From positions 8,469,531-8,533,530 of the forward strand of contig NC_079206.1 of assembly GCF_026745355.1 (NCBI RefSeq): 64,000 bases of DNA, given 5' to 3'. Within the stretch, counting starts at the first letter, position 1, and every line of letters starts with the position of its first letter. Made by a program: the position numbers and the translations under genes. Below are positions 24,242 through 35,993 of this stretch, piece after piece. The notes below the pieces were generated by a model, which did no database searches, was not told the DNA's origin, and saw only the letters and a list, made by a program, of their open reading frames with translations. This DNA is from Beta vulgaris subsp. vulgaris (taxonomy: Eukaryota; Streptophyta; Magnoliopsida; Caryophyllales; Amaranthaceae).

Positions 24242-24999
24242 TGACACCCTTTTATTGTTAAAAATAACCACATACTCATACAAGTAATTCCATTTCGTCA
24301 TAAGGGTAACTCCATCTCTTCATAAGAGGAACTCCCTTTGTTTATAAGTGTTTGTGCATAAGGGTCAACTTTAAAAGGTCATATCTCACAACACATTTAA
24401 TATTTTGGGAAGATCCAAGTTGGAGATGAAACTTTGGGTCGATAGCTTTCCAACGCTTAGTCAAAAGCTCAATTCTGATGAAAAACGAGTGAGATATGAT
24501 TATTTGAAATGAGCTGATGGACTGATAGCATGTCGCGCGCGGCCACACCTGTAATTTCATGTGTTGCTGGCCACACACAAGACGCGCCGTAAATTGTATA
24601 TATATTCGCTATCCTTTAATGAGATGGGTTGACTAAAATTCCTAACAACTTTGCAGATAGGGGTGTTTGCGGTTTGGGTTGGTGCGGTTCGGGATGTAAC
24701 CCAACCCAAACCGCAAATATACGGTTTGATATTTTTCCAACCCAAACCGAACCGCACAAAAACGGTTTGGTGCGGTTTGACTAATTTTTCCTCCGCGACA
24801 TTAATTTTGTAATATAAAAGTAATTTTTTTTTTGTTAATAAGAGTCCAAATAGCAAAAGTGTTAAAGTTCTTTATTTCAAACTTCTTTTTCAGTTTTATA
24901 CTTGTATGTCACCTTGTCAAGTGTATTTAAATTATTTTCTTTAAAAAAACATATAAAATTGCGGTTTGCGGTGCGGTTTTGGCTTCCAAAAATTTAAGT

Positions 25000-26005
25000 G
25001 AAAGTATTGGTTCAGACTGTCTGACCCAATATGTTCGTCGGACGAATCTGACCCAATATGTTCGTCGGACGAAGGAGAACGTCGCCGCGGCTCCTTTTCT
25101 TACTCGATTCTTGCTCAATTATCTACCCTGATTCGATGCGAGTTATTGCTTTCAATTCTAATTCTTATGATGTTGATCAAATGGTTGATGATATATGATT
25201 ATAGCTTCATTGATGATGATAGTTGCATTGGTTGATGTTGATAGTTGCATTAGTTGATGTCGATGTCGATGTCCGTGAATGGTGATGAACTGATGAATAA
25301 TATTCGTGACTTCAAAGTACACGATGCGTTCGCAATGATAAAATCCACCATAAGTGGAGGAAGGAGTTTAAAATCGATGAGTTGCTTAAAGAAGATTTCA
25401 GTGATGATTTGGAGAAGATGGTTTTCATGCATGGATTTAGCAAAGAAGGTCCCCTATGTGTTATAATGTTTATGGTGCTTTTCAAGATAAGGAATTGTAC
25501 CAGAAAACATTCTCTGATGAAGAAAAAAGGCAGAGATTTATGAAATGGAGGATACAGTTGTTGGAGAAAAGTATTAGTTGGATTTCAACTGGAAAAAAAT
25601 GAAGACTAACTGAAAAAAATTAGAAACTAACTGAAAAATATTAACTGAAAAAAAATTAAGACTAACTGAAAAAAATGAAGACTAACTGAAAAACATTAGA
25701 AACTAACTGAAAAACATTAACTAAATGATGACCAACTGAAAAAAATGAAGACTAACTGAAAAAAATTAAGACTAACTGAAAAAAAAAATGAAGACTAACT
25801 GAAAAAAAATTAGAAACTAACTAAAAAACATTAACTAAATGATGACCAACTGAAAAAAATGAAGACTAACTGAAAAAAATTAAGACTAACTGAAAAAAAT
25901 GAAGACTAGCTGAAAAAAAATGAAGACCAATTGAAACCCAAGTGCTTCTAACTGATATGGTCCGACCAGTTATATTGTGTCAGACGAGTCTGACACAATA
26001 CCTTC
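25000..26005. mobile_element. Hairpin-ended minisatellite element, copy 1
   Basis: The element is nested in a hAT MITE, whose AAAATT sequence is duplicated at the junctions. Its ends are imperfect inverted repeats (GAAAGTATTG...CAGAC against its complement). Each end also forms its own hairpin: 25006-25030 (one mismatch, 1-nt loop) and 25974-25999 (12-bp perfect stem, GA loop). A TTCGTCGGACGAA palindrome is repeated next to the left hairpin. An array of ~20-bp GAAGACTAACTGAAAA units occupies about 25591-25935. No transposase is present. Confidence 0.7.
25591..25935. repeat. ~20-bp minisatellite GAAGACTAACTGAAAAAAAT
   Basis: About fifteen imperfect units vary in A-run length and in GAAGACTAA / TTAAGACTAA / TTAGAAACTAA. 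The same unit occurs in the second element copy (35577-35790), which shows it belongs to the element rather than the site. There are no spacers of constant size, so it is not CRISPR-like. Confidence 0.9.
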
Positions 26006-26142
26006 TCAAAATTAAAACCCAACCTAAACTGCAAACTGCGGTTTGCTTGAAATCATAACCCAAACCGCAAACCAACGCAAACCGCGAAAAACGATTTCGG
26101 TTGCGGTTTGGTGCGGTCCAGACCGCACTCTGAACAACCCTA

Positions 26143-27341
26143 ATTGCATGTAGGAATACATACTGAACTAAACTCCTTATTAACCTAATATTCCAATACG
26201 ACCCATGAGTATCATCATTGTAACTTGTAAGAATTTTGCGGTATCAATTGAATTTTGTTCTTTTTCCTTCTCAAATTATGTTTTCAAAAATTTCCACGTT
26301 TATTGTTTTCAGCACAATGTCAAATTCTCCGTGTCGAGATTGATTTCGGCATATTGAACAGAACGATTGGATGATGGATGAACCTAAAGTTCCAATTCCA
26401 GCAAAAAAATTGGGTCGTTTCACATTTGTCTATATTATTATAGCTATGTAGTATAATGTATGTGAAAAACAAGAGATTTATGAGAACATTAAATCCTAAA
26501 TTTGAAATTCATCTTAAAACTCAGCAAATCATTTATCTGTTTCTTATTCAGTAACCAAAAAAAGTTATGAGTTTTGGTGTTTTTGGTTGATTTCTTTACT
26601 GTTTGTTTGGCAGAGAAGATTTAGAAGGAAAAGAAAAGAGGTGGAATTAACTTTGTTACTTTTCAATGTTTGGTTCATTAAAAAAATTTTACGGGAAAGG
26701 AAATGGAAGCAATCAGAAGGAAAGACTCTTTAATAAAATATCACTTTTCTTTCCTCCCAGAAGCGAGGGAATTTGGGAAGAAAGAGAAAATTTATACCAA
26801 ATATGGAAAATTAAGTTTTTTTCCTTTATCTTTCATTCTTTTGCTTTCTCTCCTCTTCTTTTCTTTTCCTTTACTAAAAAAAATTGAACCAAACATATTG
26901 TTAATTTCCACAACTGCAACTTTTTCTTCATATGAAGATTTTTCAGGCTTTTTTGGGCATTCAAGTTAGTTAATTTGCTATTTTAGAGAATTGTGTCAAT
27001 AGTTAGAGTAATTGGATCATTTGGGAAGTTTATTTCTTCAAGCAAAAACATTTGATTAAATATAAGTTTCTCTTTTTCTGTAGTATAAACTTGCATGTTT
27101 TGTTGAATAATGTCTGTTGTTTTCCCCATTTATTTAATTAAACCTTTGATTAGCTTCTAAGCAACAATCATAAGTTGATTGAATGTCTTTCAAAAAAAAA
27201 AAAAGTTGATTGAATGAGTGTGAAAGCTAATCTCACAAAGGCGATTCTCCACAAACTTTGTGTTAGATTGTGTAAAACTCCGTGATCTGGAGAGTTTACA
27301 ATCCTAGTCCTACCGTAATTAGGTATCTATACAAAGTATTA
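26143..27341. other. Spacer upstream of trehalase, no gene seen
   Basis: AT-rich DNA with pyrimidine-rich stretches (about 26740-26880). The open frames at 26666-26969 are low complexity (phenylalanine and serine runs) and I do not support them as genes. Confidence 0.5.
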
Positions 27342-27724
27342 GAGAAATGATAAACGTATAATTGATAGATGCAAAAAAACATCTATCAAGGGTAATCAAG
27401 TCTTTTCGCATATTAAAGTGAGGGGTACTAAAGTCCTTTCCTTAGGGGACCACAAGTACCTTTTGTTGGAATATATTATTATGAGTTGGTCTTATAAGAG
27501 ACCGTCTAATTTTAATTTAAAATTAGGCAACATATTAAGCTCAATAGAAAGAAGATAAGTAATGGGCTTTTTGAATAAAGTTATGGGCTTTTTGAATAAA
27601 ATGATAAACTTAAGTTAGTCTAATTTTAACATAAAATTAGACCGTCTCTTTTAATAACTTGTGTATTATTATAATGCCTGATAGATGTTTTTTTCATCTA
27701 TCAAATAGATGTTTATCATTTCTC
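27342..27724. mobile_element. Mutator-type MITE with exact 10-bp target duplication (383 bp)
   Basis: GAGAAATGATAAAC at the left is inverted as GTTTATCATTTCTC at the right. The inverted homology continues through TTGATAGATG and AAAAAACATCTATCA. CAAAGTATTA flanks both sides exactly (27332-27341, 27725-27734). It carries a second MITE at 27483-27663. It lies ~420 bp upstream of the trehalase start codon, so it is part of that promoter region. Confidence 0.9.
27483..27663. mobile_element. Mutator-type MITE, GGTCTTATAAGAGACC family, copy 1 (nested)
   Basis: The ends share inverted AAGAGAC(C/G)GTCTAATTTT, and each end folds on itself (CTAATTTTAATTTAAAATTAG-like). TATTATTAT is present on both sides, a 9-bp duplication that is weak alone because the site is simple sequence. 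Two further copies at 35994 and 53284 have unambiguous 9-bp duplications, which supports the boundaries. Confidence 0.85.
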
Positions 27725-28085
27725 CAAAGTATTATCCTAATAGAAAAAGAAAATATTATCCTAATATTATTCTCTATCACTTTGTTCTCCCCAAGAAAAA
27801 ACATGTTTGATTAACTAATTAATTATACTAGAAATCATAACTTTTTTTTTCTTAAAGCGGAGAATCTAATCATTGATTTAGTTCTTCATCATCTTCCCCA
27901 CTTAAAGCTAGGTTCACTTCTTCGATTGAAATCTCCCACTTACTGAAACTTCATGGTGGTAAATCATTGAGAAAGATCCAACCACATAATTTTAATTTCA
28001 AAAAAAAAAAAAAGGGGCAAAACCACATTTTTTTGACTTGCTTTCTAGTCGTCGGTTTGAAAATGATGTCTTCAATCTCTATTTG

Positions 28086-28092
28086 TATAAAT
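28086..28092 (+). promoter_or_regulatory. Possible TATA box of the trehalase gene
   Basis: TATAAAT lies 53-59 bases before the start codon at 28145. This spacing allows a short 5' UTR. Assigned by sequence and position only. Confidence 0.4.
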
Positions 28093-28144
28093 TCATCCCA
28101 TCAGATTTTAATTCATTTCAAAATCCCAAATTTTCTCTCTAAAA

Positions 28145-31100
28145 ATGGCAAATTTTTATGCTAGAATTTGCAGTTTTACAGTGATTTTAATAATTCTCTC
28201 TTTAACTTTGCCAGTCATGTCACACCCACCAACCTGTAGTGCTGCTATTGATACAGGTCCATTAACTCCCACTATCCCTCTCATAGCTTTCTTAGAACAA
28301 GTCCAAGAAACTGCCCTCAATACTTTTGGACCCAAAAACTTTGATCCCAAACTTTATATTGATTTCTCATTGAAATCTAATCTTTCAATCACTCAGAAAG
28401 CATTTGCTAGATTGCCAAGAACACAAAATGGTATAGTTTCGGCTGTCGAATTACAAAGGTTCATACAAGAACACTTTAATGGAGCTGGGGATGATTTGAT
28501 TTATGCTAAACCAGCTGATTTTGTGGCTGAGCCACATGGGTTTTTACCAAAAGTGAAGAACCCTGATGTTAGAGCTTGGGCATTGCAAGTTCATTCATTA
28601 TGGAAGAATTTGAGTAGAAAGGTTTCACCTGCTGTAAAAGAGTACCCTGAATTACATACTTTGCTTCCTGTGCCTGAATCTTGTATTATTCCTGGTTCAA
28701 GGTTTAGAGAGGTCTATTACTGGGATTCTTATTGGGTTATCAGGTTTGATCTTCAACATTGTTTTTTCTTTAATTTATTGTAGTCTAGGGGAGGATCTAG
28801 GGATGGTCTACCCGGGCCTCGGCCCACCCCATGATCCAGAATAATTATAAGTAACCTATTTGGGATAGTAATGCAAATAGGTATGGTGGAGCAGGTGGTT
28901 TTCAAAAAAATTAATCAATAAGTTCGGCCCACCCTATATAAAAATTCTATTAATTTACATATTTTCTTAGCTTCTAATTGGTTAAGTTGCTTGCTCAACC
29001 TAAGAAAGGGGTGTGTTCTTGTCCACTTATTGTGTGGTTTGATGTTGATGTTTTATTCATTTATTGACTGACTAATATAATACAAAAATTTCAGATTCCA
29101 AGGACACAAGGTTCCATCTGTTTTAGTTTGGGTGGTGTTGAAAGTGCATGTTTTTTTTTTTTCTATTAGAGTAATAGTAATACATGTTATAATCAAGGTT
29201 GCAAACCCCTATAAGGTTGACTTTGTTAGTGTTTGAGTTGTTAACTGATGTAGAACATACATCCTCCGTTTTTTTGACTTTTGATACTATTCACATGTGT
29301 AGCTTTGACTATCTTTTGTGATTTATACTTTAGAAAAGATATACCCATGTGAGATTTGTTAGATTCGTCTCAATGTATATTTTCATAATATCAATTTTTT
29401 GTAATTTTTGCTTAATCAATTAGAGATATAAAAGCTTAAAATAGTGCATTGAGATGTGTGTCCAAAGGAAACGGGTCAACTAAAAAAATAGAATGGTAGT
29501 TTTCAATAATTTGACAAATTTGTTGTTGATGCTGAAACATTGAACAATTGGTATATTTAATTGTTGACAATGAAGACTTATGAGCCAGACCTTTGCACTT
29601 GTTTGAAGTCATATTGCTTTAGATATCTAGCATGATATCATCATTTAGAAAAAGCCCATGCTCAGTTTTGCTTACAGTCGTCACAGCTTACAAGGACAAG
29701 TAAAGATAGCAGTATCGTCGTTAGTTGTCTCGTATTAAAAAATTATTAAGAAAAATATATATAATACTCGGGCAGTGTGTCTGTCAATTTCATATTACAT
29801 TCAGAGACAACATGGCTGATCTAATTCGAGTACTTCCTCCGTTTCATATTACTCGCTACACTTCTCAATTCACAAACTCTTTGACAATTTTTGGAGAAGA
29901 GAGATGTAGAGAGTAAAAAAGAAAAGGAACCCATGTGGAGGAGAGAGATAGAGAAAGTTTATTGCCCAAACAGGAAGTGTAGCAAACTAGCAACTAGCAA
30001 GTAATGTGAAACTTCCCACAATGGAAAGTGTAGCGAGTATTATGAAACGGAGGAAGTAGTTCAAATCTTGCATCTGGATGATGTTTTCTTGGTGGGCACA
30101 ATCTAATTTGTGGTATTCTTGTGTTTCTCTATCTTGAAGTTTAGAGTTACTAGAACATGTAATTTTCTGCTTGGACATAGACCTATCTTTAATAGGATAG
30201 AGTTATCAGGATTTAAATGAAAGTCCTCTGCCACAGATCTCCCATTCTCATTTTTTTGGAGTACCTTAATCTTGCCATATCTATGCAGGAATGAAGAGTA
30301 TACTATTTCAAAAGACTGTATAGTGTATAATATGTTAGTATAACGTTCAACGCTGGAAAGAGTTGTTATGTATTATGAGATTTATATCTTTGTTTGCAGG
30401 GGCTTGCTAGCTAGTAAAATGCACAAGACTGCAACAGCAATCGTAACTAACCTCATATATCTTGTTGACAAGTATGGACATGTGCTTAATGGTGCCAGAG
30501 CATATTACACCAATCGCAGGTGACTGAGACTTTTTCATATCTAGTATATATTTTTTCGAATTATAAATCATCGGACATTAGTTTGACCATGATTGTGAGG
30601 CAGCTTTACTAAGCTATGAGTTATCAGGACTTAGGCTACTATGGTACCATTTCTATCTTATGAGAAGTAGAACATGCCCAATGCATAAAGTATTTAGCTA
30701 GTTATCATGCGATATACATTTTATAGATAGATGTTTCTTTTCCCCACCGAAAAGCTCCATGTGATTAATAATACTAATGTATTAAAACTGGAAAACTGTA
30801 AAGCTAATTTTAGAGTCCATGGAGAGCCAGAAAGTCTGATGGATGAAGTGCAAAACTGGAAATAGAATAAAGGTGAAAGATACTGTTGTTACAGAGTTTG
30901 TAGTATGAAAGAGAGTTTGAGGGATAAACACACGCCGTGTACTGTTTCCGCTCCCCCATAAGGTTTGTCCTAGTTGATTTTTCACAAACTTTGAGAAGAT
31001 CATTAATGAATTGACATATAATTAACAGTGTATGATTTGGTAAATTTGCATTTGTAAATGAAGGAATGTATTAAAATTAGAAAAACAAAAAAAAGATATG

Positions 31101-34100
31101 GGGACAATTTTGTTAGACGAAGGGCATATTTCTCTCATTTACAAGACAGTCTGTTGTGGGCTTAGGGAAGTCGATATGTATGCAGATAACTGTTTGGTTA
31201 GACTCTAGATTGGAAAAAGGTTAGGCTACAAGTAAGAGGCATATCATAGTTTGCTTAAGGTATCTGATTTTGTCCATCACAGAATTGTTATTCTTAATGG
31301 CTGATCTTGCATCAAAGTTTTGGAGACAGGCATCCATAATGTTAAAGTTTCGACCTTTATATGCTGCCAAATATTTTACTCCAACTATTTAGGCATCTAT
31401 TGATTGGACTGTGAAACATCTGAAGTTTCTTTCTTCTATAGCCAACCTCCTCTATTGAGCTCAATGGTGCATGCGATTTACCAAAGAACAGGTGACATGA
31501 ATCTGGTTAAGAAGGCTCTTCCTGCCCTACTCAAAGAATATAAATTTTGGAATTCAGGTGCCTATAACGTGGTTATATTTGTTTTCATATCGGCTTTCTG
31601 ATCATTTTTCGTGTCTACTGATTCCACTGTTCTATTGTAACCCAACTTGTTTGGTAGGAATGCATCAGGTGACAATTCGTGATTCTAGAGGCTGCAGTCA
31701 CAATTTGAGTAGATATTATGCTATGTGGAATACACCAAGGCCAGAATCTTCGACTATTGTATGCTCATCTTCCACTTTGCAACAGGAAAGTAAGAGCTGT
31801 ACAATCCAAGCATACATTTGACTCTTTGATTGTTCTTTCTGCAGGACCAGGAAACCGCTTCAAAGCTGCCTGCTGGAGCTGATAAACAGAAGCTCTACCG
31901 TGAGATTGCTTCAGCTGCTGAATCTGGATGGGATTTTAGTACACGATGGATGAGGTAAAAAAATGGGATTGGTTTCATGGTAAATCATTCATCTCCCTCT
32001 TCATTTTTTTTTTGTGGGCATTGCTTGTGCCATGATTCTCTCTGTTATATGCTCAACAGAAAACCATCAGCTTTTCATGATTATACAAGATTCAGACATT
32101 TAAATTGAAAATTATAGCTACCTTCAGATAGATAATTACAGTTACCTTCTTTAGATATATTGCATTAGTCGTGGTCTCTAGTCTAGTATCGAATAAAATG
32201 GATGGCAAGCAACATTCAGAGGGTGTCAAACTGTTTGTCCAATTATCCTTCAATTCTTAGATAGTGTACTCTAATCCAGTAATTAAACCTTGTAGGAGAT
32301 ATTACAATTTAAAAATCACAAGCCCATGTTTCTTCCCAGTTTTCTTAGTTGTGAAATGCATATATCTGCTCGGGTCTGCTATGGTCCTGAAAAAGGGATA
32401 TCAGCAAAGCTTATTGTGATTTTGCACAAAAAAGAGTATGTTTTGGTTTACCATTTGATGGCCTGTTGTCATATGGGATGAAGAGTTTACCGTGTCTTAC
32501 TGCAGGAATACGTCTGATCTAACAACATTGACCACAACAACAATAATACCTGTAGATTTGAATGCCTACATACTCAAGGTATGTTTTAGTTACATGACAT
32601 GAGGTCAATTTGGTGGTTCTTGCTGTGTGCTAAAAACTGTTCCCTCTGCTCTCCTCAGATGGAGCTTGATATAACTTTCCTTGCAAAAGTAGCGGGAGAA
32701 AATAGCATTGCTGTGCAATTTCTTGAAGCTTCTCAAGCAAGAGAGAAGGCATTTAGCTCTATCTTCTGGAATGAAAAGATGAGCCAATGGCTTGACTGCT
32801 GGATCACTTGCAAGGTGAGATTTGAATACATCCTATTGTTATATGCTTTCTTGAATATTTTTTGACCTCTTTGTTAAATCTCACAGGATAATCAAACTTG
32901 GGAAGCTTCTCATCAGAATCAGAATTTGTTTGCTTCTAACTTCGTTCCTTTATGGATTAAGCCATTTGATTCAGGTAATTATCATGCTCCCTCATATTAC
33001 TTATGTTATAGCTCTTTGTTATGTTAGGCCACTTTCTCTGCTTTTGGTAAAAGTACTTCGGGATACTGTTGTCCTCGTCTAAACTCATTTTTTGCTATAT
33101 ATTTACGGACATAAGATCACCTAAGAGTTAACTTGTCTTGCTGCTGGGGTGTTCGTGTCATTGCTATTCCTTATGGATTCTTCGGTATACTGTTGTCCTC
33201 CTATATGGCTATATTGGAATACGGTCTCTTCAATCTGCCTGTAGCAGGATCACAGATGATGAAAGATTTATATATTGCAATGTAGTATGAGTGACTTTGT
33301 ATTTTGAAGCTCACTTGGCGGAGAAGGTCATGAAAAGCCTTGCAAGTTCAGGCTTGGTTTGTGCTGCTGGGATTGCTACTTCTTTAACAAATTCAGGAGA
33401 ACAATGGTTATTTGCCTATTACCCTTCTTTCATAAATCTCAAGTAATGCATTTTTGTATGTTTTTAGCTTTGTATCGAGTTGATAGAGATTGTGTGACCA
33501 GGGATTATCCTAATGGCTGGGCTCCCATGCAACATATCATAATTGAAGCTCTTGCAAAGTCCGGATCCAAGGAAGCCTATACAATGGCAGAAGATATAGC
33601 TATCAGGTGGATTAGGACCAACCATGCAAGCTACAAGCAAACTGGAGATATGCATGAAAAATACAATGTAGAAAAATGTGGGGAATATGGAAGCGGTGGT
33701 GAATATATACCTCAGGTATTTATCTGAAGAATAAGTAGCATGTCAATTCTTTGGAGATAAAGTATTTAGGATTCAGTTTCTCAGTGCTAAGGGCCTGTTC
33801 TCCCCAGCTTATTTTCTATTCAATTCAGTTCAGTTCAGATCAGTTCAGTTCAGTTCAGTTCAGTTCAGTTCAGTTCAGATCAGTTCAGTTCAGTTCAGTT
33901 CAGCTCTTGACAATGCTTTTACTCTCACATATCACTATTCATTTCAGTTCAGTTCGGTTCAGTTCAGTTGTTTTATGCCGAAGAGAACAGACCCTAACTC
34001 AACTGAATATATAATCTTCACTGAAATTTTTCCTTGATTTTGTGGGGGTTGGAAAAGAGCTTATACAAAGAAACATATATGTTTCTCGCTGATATAAATT

Positions 34101-34202
34101 TGATTTTACTCGCAGACTGGTTTTGGCTGGACAAACGGTGTTGTATTGGCATTATTAGAAGAATTTGGATGGCCAGAAGATAGAAAACTTGATTGTAAAT
34201 GA
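28145..34202 (+). CDS. TRE1: Trehalase (alpha,alpha-trehalase, GH37), complete, 11 exons
   Basis: Exons 28145-28743, 30400-30519, 31442-31557, 31658-31758, 31845-31954, 32506-32578, 32659-32814, 32887-32974, 33310-33406, 33502-33715 and 34116-34202 join in frame to 586 codons with GT-AG introns. The N-terminus has a hydrophobic segment (about residues 9-25), a signal peptide or membrane anchor, fitting the plasma-membrane or apoplastic location of plant trehalases. Signature 1 PGSRFREVYYWDSY is at 183-196. The catalytic-acid motif ESGWDF (Asp342), signature 2 (W487 then DYPNGW, split by intron 9), HEKY (Glu539) and the glycine-rich GSGGEY follow. It hydrolyses trehalose to two glucoses. Signature 1 has Ser where Gly is usual. 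Arabidopsis TRE1 is slightly longer (626 aa), mostly at the N-terminus. Introns 1 and 10 contain MITEs. Confidence 0.96.
29833..30056. mobile_element. Stowaway-like MITE, copy 2, in trehalase intron 1
   Basis: CTTCCTCCGTTTCATA is inverted at the right end, with TA on both sides (29831-29832, 30057-30058). TACTCGCTACACTT and its complement extend the inverted repeat. Interior GAGAGA-rich sequence matches the copy at 271-489. Confidence 0.9.
33791..33994. mobile_element. Harbinger-type MITE with TTCAG arrays, copy B, in trehalase intron 10 (204 bp)
   Basis: The ends GGGCCTGTTCTC and GAGAACAGACCC are flanked by TAA on both sides (33788-33790, 33995-33997). Two blocks of TTCAG units (33832-33903 and about 33942-33969) lie in sense orientation relative to trehalase. 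There is almost no filler between, so this is the most compact copy in the window. Confidence 0.93.
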
Positions 34203-34410
34203 ACAGGGAGCTGCAGAATATGGGCTGTTGCTTCTTGCTAAGCAGTTATTCACACAGTTGGCTTGTTGGAACCTGTTCAACTGGTGGATAGCTATATAAT
34301 ACCTGATTTACTATATGTTACCATTGGGCCTCTGATAGCATTGTGGATGTGTTTAATTGTTGGCAAGCTGCTGCATGAAATAAAACGCGGTCTTTTCCGT
34401 TATTGTCGTT

Positions 34411-34537
34411 ATGGTGGTAATAATAAATATGACCGTGCATATATAATGGTTTACAATAATTATGGATCCATATTTTAAAATTTAGAATCATTTTGAAACA
34501 TTAAATTTCAATGGTCATAATTATTTATGACCACCAT
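34411..34537. repeat. Small inverted repeat in the trehalase 3' flank
   Basis: ATGGTGGTAATAATAAATAT at 34411 and its near complement at 34513-34537 form arms of about 25 bp around a 78-bp loop. An AATAAA-type polyadenylation signal is contained in the left arm (about 34422), roughly 220 bases after the trehalase stop. It may be a very small MITE or a transcript hairpin. Confidence 0.6.
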
Positions 34538-34990
34538 GGAATTTTCAATCTTTTTCGCGTTTGTTCTAATATTACTTATCTTCTTCTATATCGTGTCTTA
34601 CTTTGTGCAACAATCATATTTGAACTTAGCATGGAATAACATCTACTGTGGATCTCAGACGAACACTGAACTTATCCATGATTATTGTTATTAATATCAA
34701 TGAATTTCATGGTGCTCTTTGAGAATATATATGCATGACCAAGATATATACTGCTTCAATCAGTCTATTTTCTAGGCTCACCTGCATTCCCTTGGAAGAA
34801 GAGGAAAATTTCTCATCATGCATTCTTATTGCTTAAAACAAGTGATTTATCATAATGTGAAGAATCGCTCAGTTTGTTTAGGGATTCTGGAAAGAAGTAC
34901 TCTCTCAATTCTAAGATATAGTGTTTACTTCTTTCTTTTCACGGGAATAAGGAGATTGAAGAAAGTTGTAGGATTCTAAAAAAGATATGT

Positions 34991-35850
34991 GAAACTATTG
35001 GGTCAGACCGTCTGACCCAATATGTTTCGTCGGGCGAAGTCGCGAGAACGGTGCCGCTGCTCCTTCTTCATCTTCTTCCTCCGCCGCCGCCGCGCCGCTG
35101 GTCCTTCTTCATCTTCTTCCTCCGCTACCTTGTTGTGTCGACGATGGACGTTCAAGAGAGAAAGATCCAACTGGTGGCAGCCATTGTTGTAGAGGAGAGA
35201 GAAATGAGTTCCTCCATACTTGGTTTTTAGTCTCCAAAAATTTACCAGTAGGATTTGAATCTGACAATAACAACACGACAATAGTCGAACCAATCACCCC
35301 ACCAGAATCACTGAGTGGTGGATCGGAAGAAGATGCAAAGTTGTTAAAGGTGAAGAATGTATTTGTTGAATTTTCTGAACCAGCAACAACATCAACTACT
35401 CATGTTCAATAATTCACCATCTCTTCCATCAATCAATTGTTTCAGCTTTTCTGATTCTAGATCAGACGGCTTAGGAAGCAACCACAATCACAACAACAAC
35501 AAAGCAGAGGTTAGTGTTACATGAAAGAATAATAAAACTAAGAATCCATGATACTTGATATGGCAAGTCTACCTGGAAAAAAATGAAGACTACCTGAAAA
35601 AAAATAAAGACCAACTGAAACCCAAGTAAGTCTAACTGAAGCACAAGAACCAACTGAAAAAAAAAGAAGACTAACTGAAAAAAAATGAAGACTACCTGAA
35701 AAAAAATGAAGATTACCTGAAAAAAAAAAGACCAACTGAAACTCAAGTAAGTCTAACTGAAACACAAGTGCTTCTAACTGAAACACAAGTGCTTCTAACT
35801 GAAGTGGTCCGACGAGAATATTGTGTCGGACGAGTCCGACACAATACGAA
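34991..35850. mobile_element. Hairpin-ended minisatellite element, copy 2
   Basis: The left hairpin 34997-35021 has a 12-bp perfect stem with a 1-nt loop. The right hairpin 35820-35845 has a 12-bp perfect stem with a GA loop. The ends and the ~20-bp minisatellite (35577-35790) match copy 1 (25000-26005). The middle (35040-35480), including a GCC/CTT-rich stretch, does not obviously match copy 1. Boundaries come from comparing the two copies; no clear target duplication was found here. Confidence 0.65.
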
Positions 35851-35993
35851 CTAATAAAGTACTTTTGTTTTGGAACTACTCTCTTATTCTCTTTTCTGTT
35901 CAAAAAGAATTAAAAAACAACAAATTTTCCTATAGAATGGTGGCATGGTGCAAAATAATAAATGGGAGCACTTACTTTTGGCTTTTATCGATA

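Larger units (their letters stand above)
22386..24501. mobile_element. Foldback element with ~260-bp arms and a GTTACT repeat loop
   Basis: The left arm (22386-23492, minus a later 840-bp insertion) and the right arm (24242-24501) are inverted copies of about 260 bp. Both carry TCATATCTCACT, TTGGAAAGCTATCG, AAAATATTAA, TGACCCTTATGCACAAAC and GGGTGTCA in mirrored order. The ~750-bp loop is a degenerate GTTACT-containing repeat. The insertion in the left arm splits a sequence that is continuous in the right arm, which proves it came later. Superfamily is not assigned. Confidence 0.8.
24658..26142. mobile_element. hAT MITE (GGTTTGCGG family) split by a nested element
   Basis: The ends TAGGGGTGTTTGCGG and GAACAACCCTA match those of the intact copy at 58544-59103, including the repeated inverted GCGGTTTGGTGCGG and ACCCAACCCAAACCGC blocks. 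The flanks TTTGCAGA/ATTGCATG are a poor 8-bp match, so the target duplication has decayed. Compared with the intact copy, the sequence breaks at about CCAAAAATT and resumes at AAAATTAAAACCC. The intervening ~1 kb is a separate element. Confidence 0.8.

Noticed and set aside
25591..25935. CRISPR-like array
   Set aside because: The units are ~20 bp, contiguous, imperfect, without unique spacers of constant length, and in plant DNA. It is a minisatellite.
33481..33501. Read-through of trehalase exon 10 into upstream sequence (RVDRDCVTRDYPNGW)
   Set aside because: The ag acceptor at 33500-33501 joins exon 9 ending in TG (33406) to give the Trp before DYPNGW, the known trehalase signature. The upstream codons are intron.
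33751..34014. Open frame coding a repeated S-V-Q-F-S protein
   Set aside because: It is the 5-bp TTCAG array read with a 15-bp period inside a MITE and an intron. The same happens at 52709-52945, and a GATCA version at 59315-59548.
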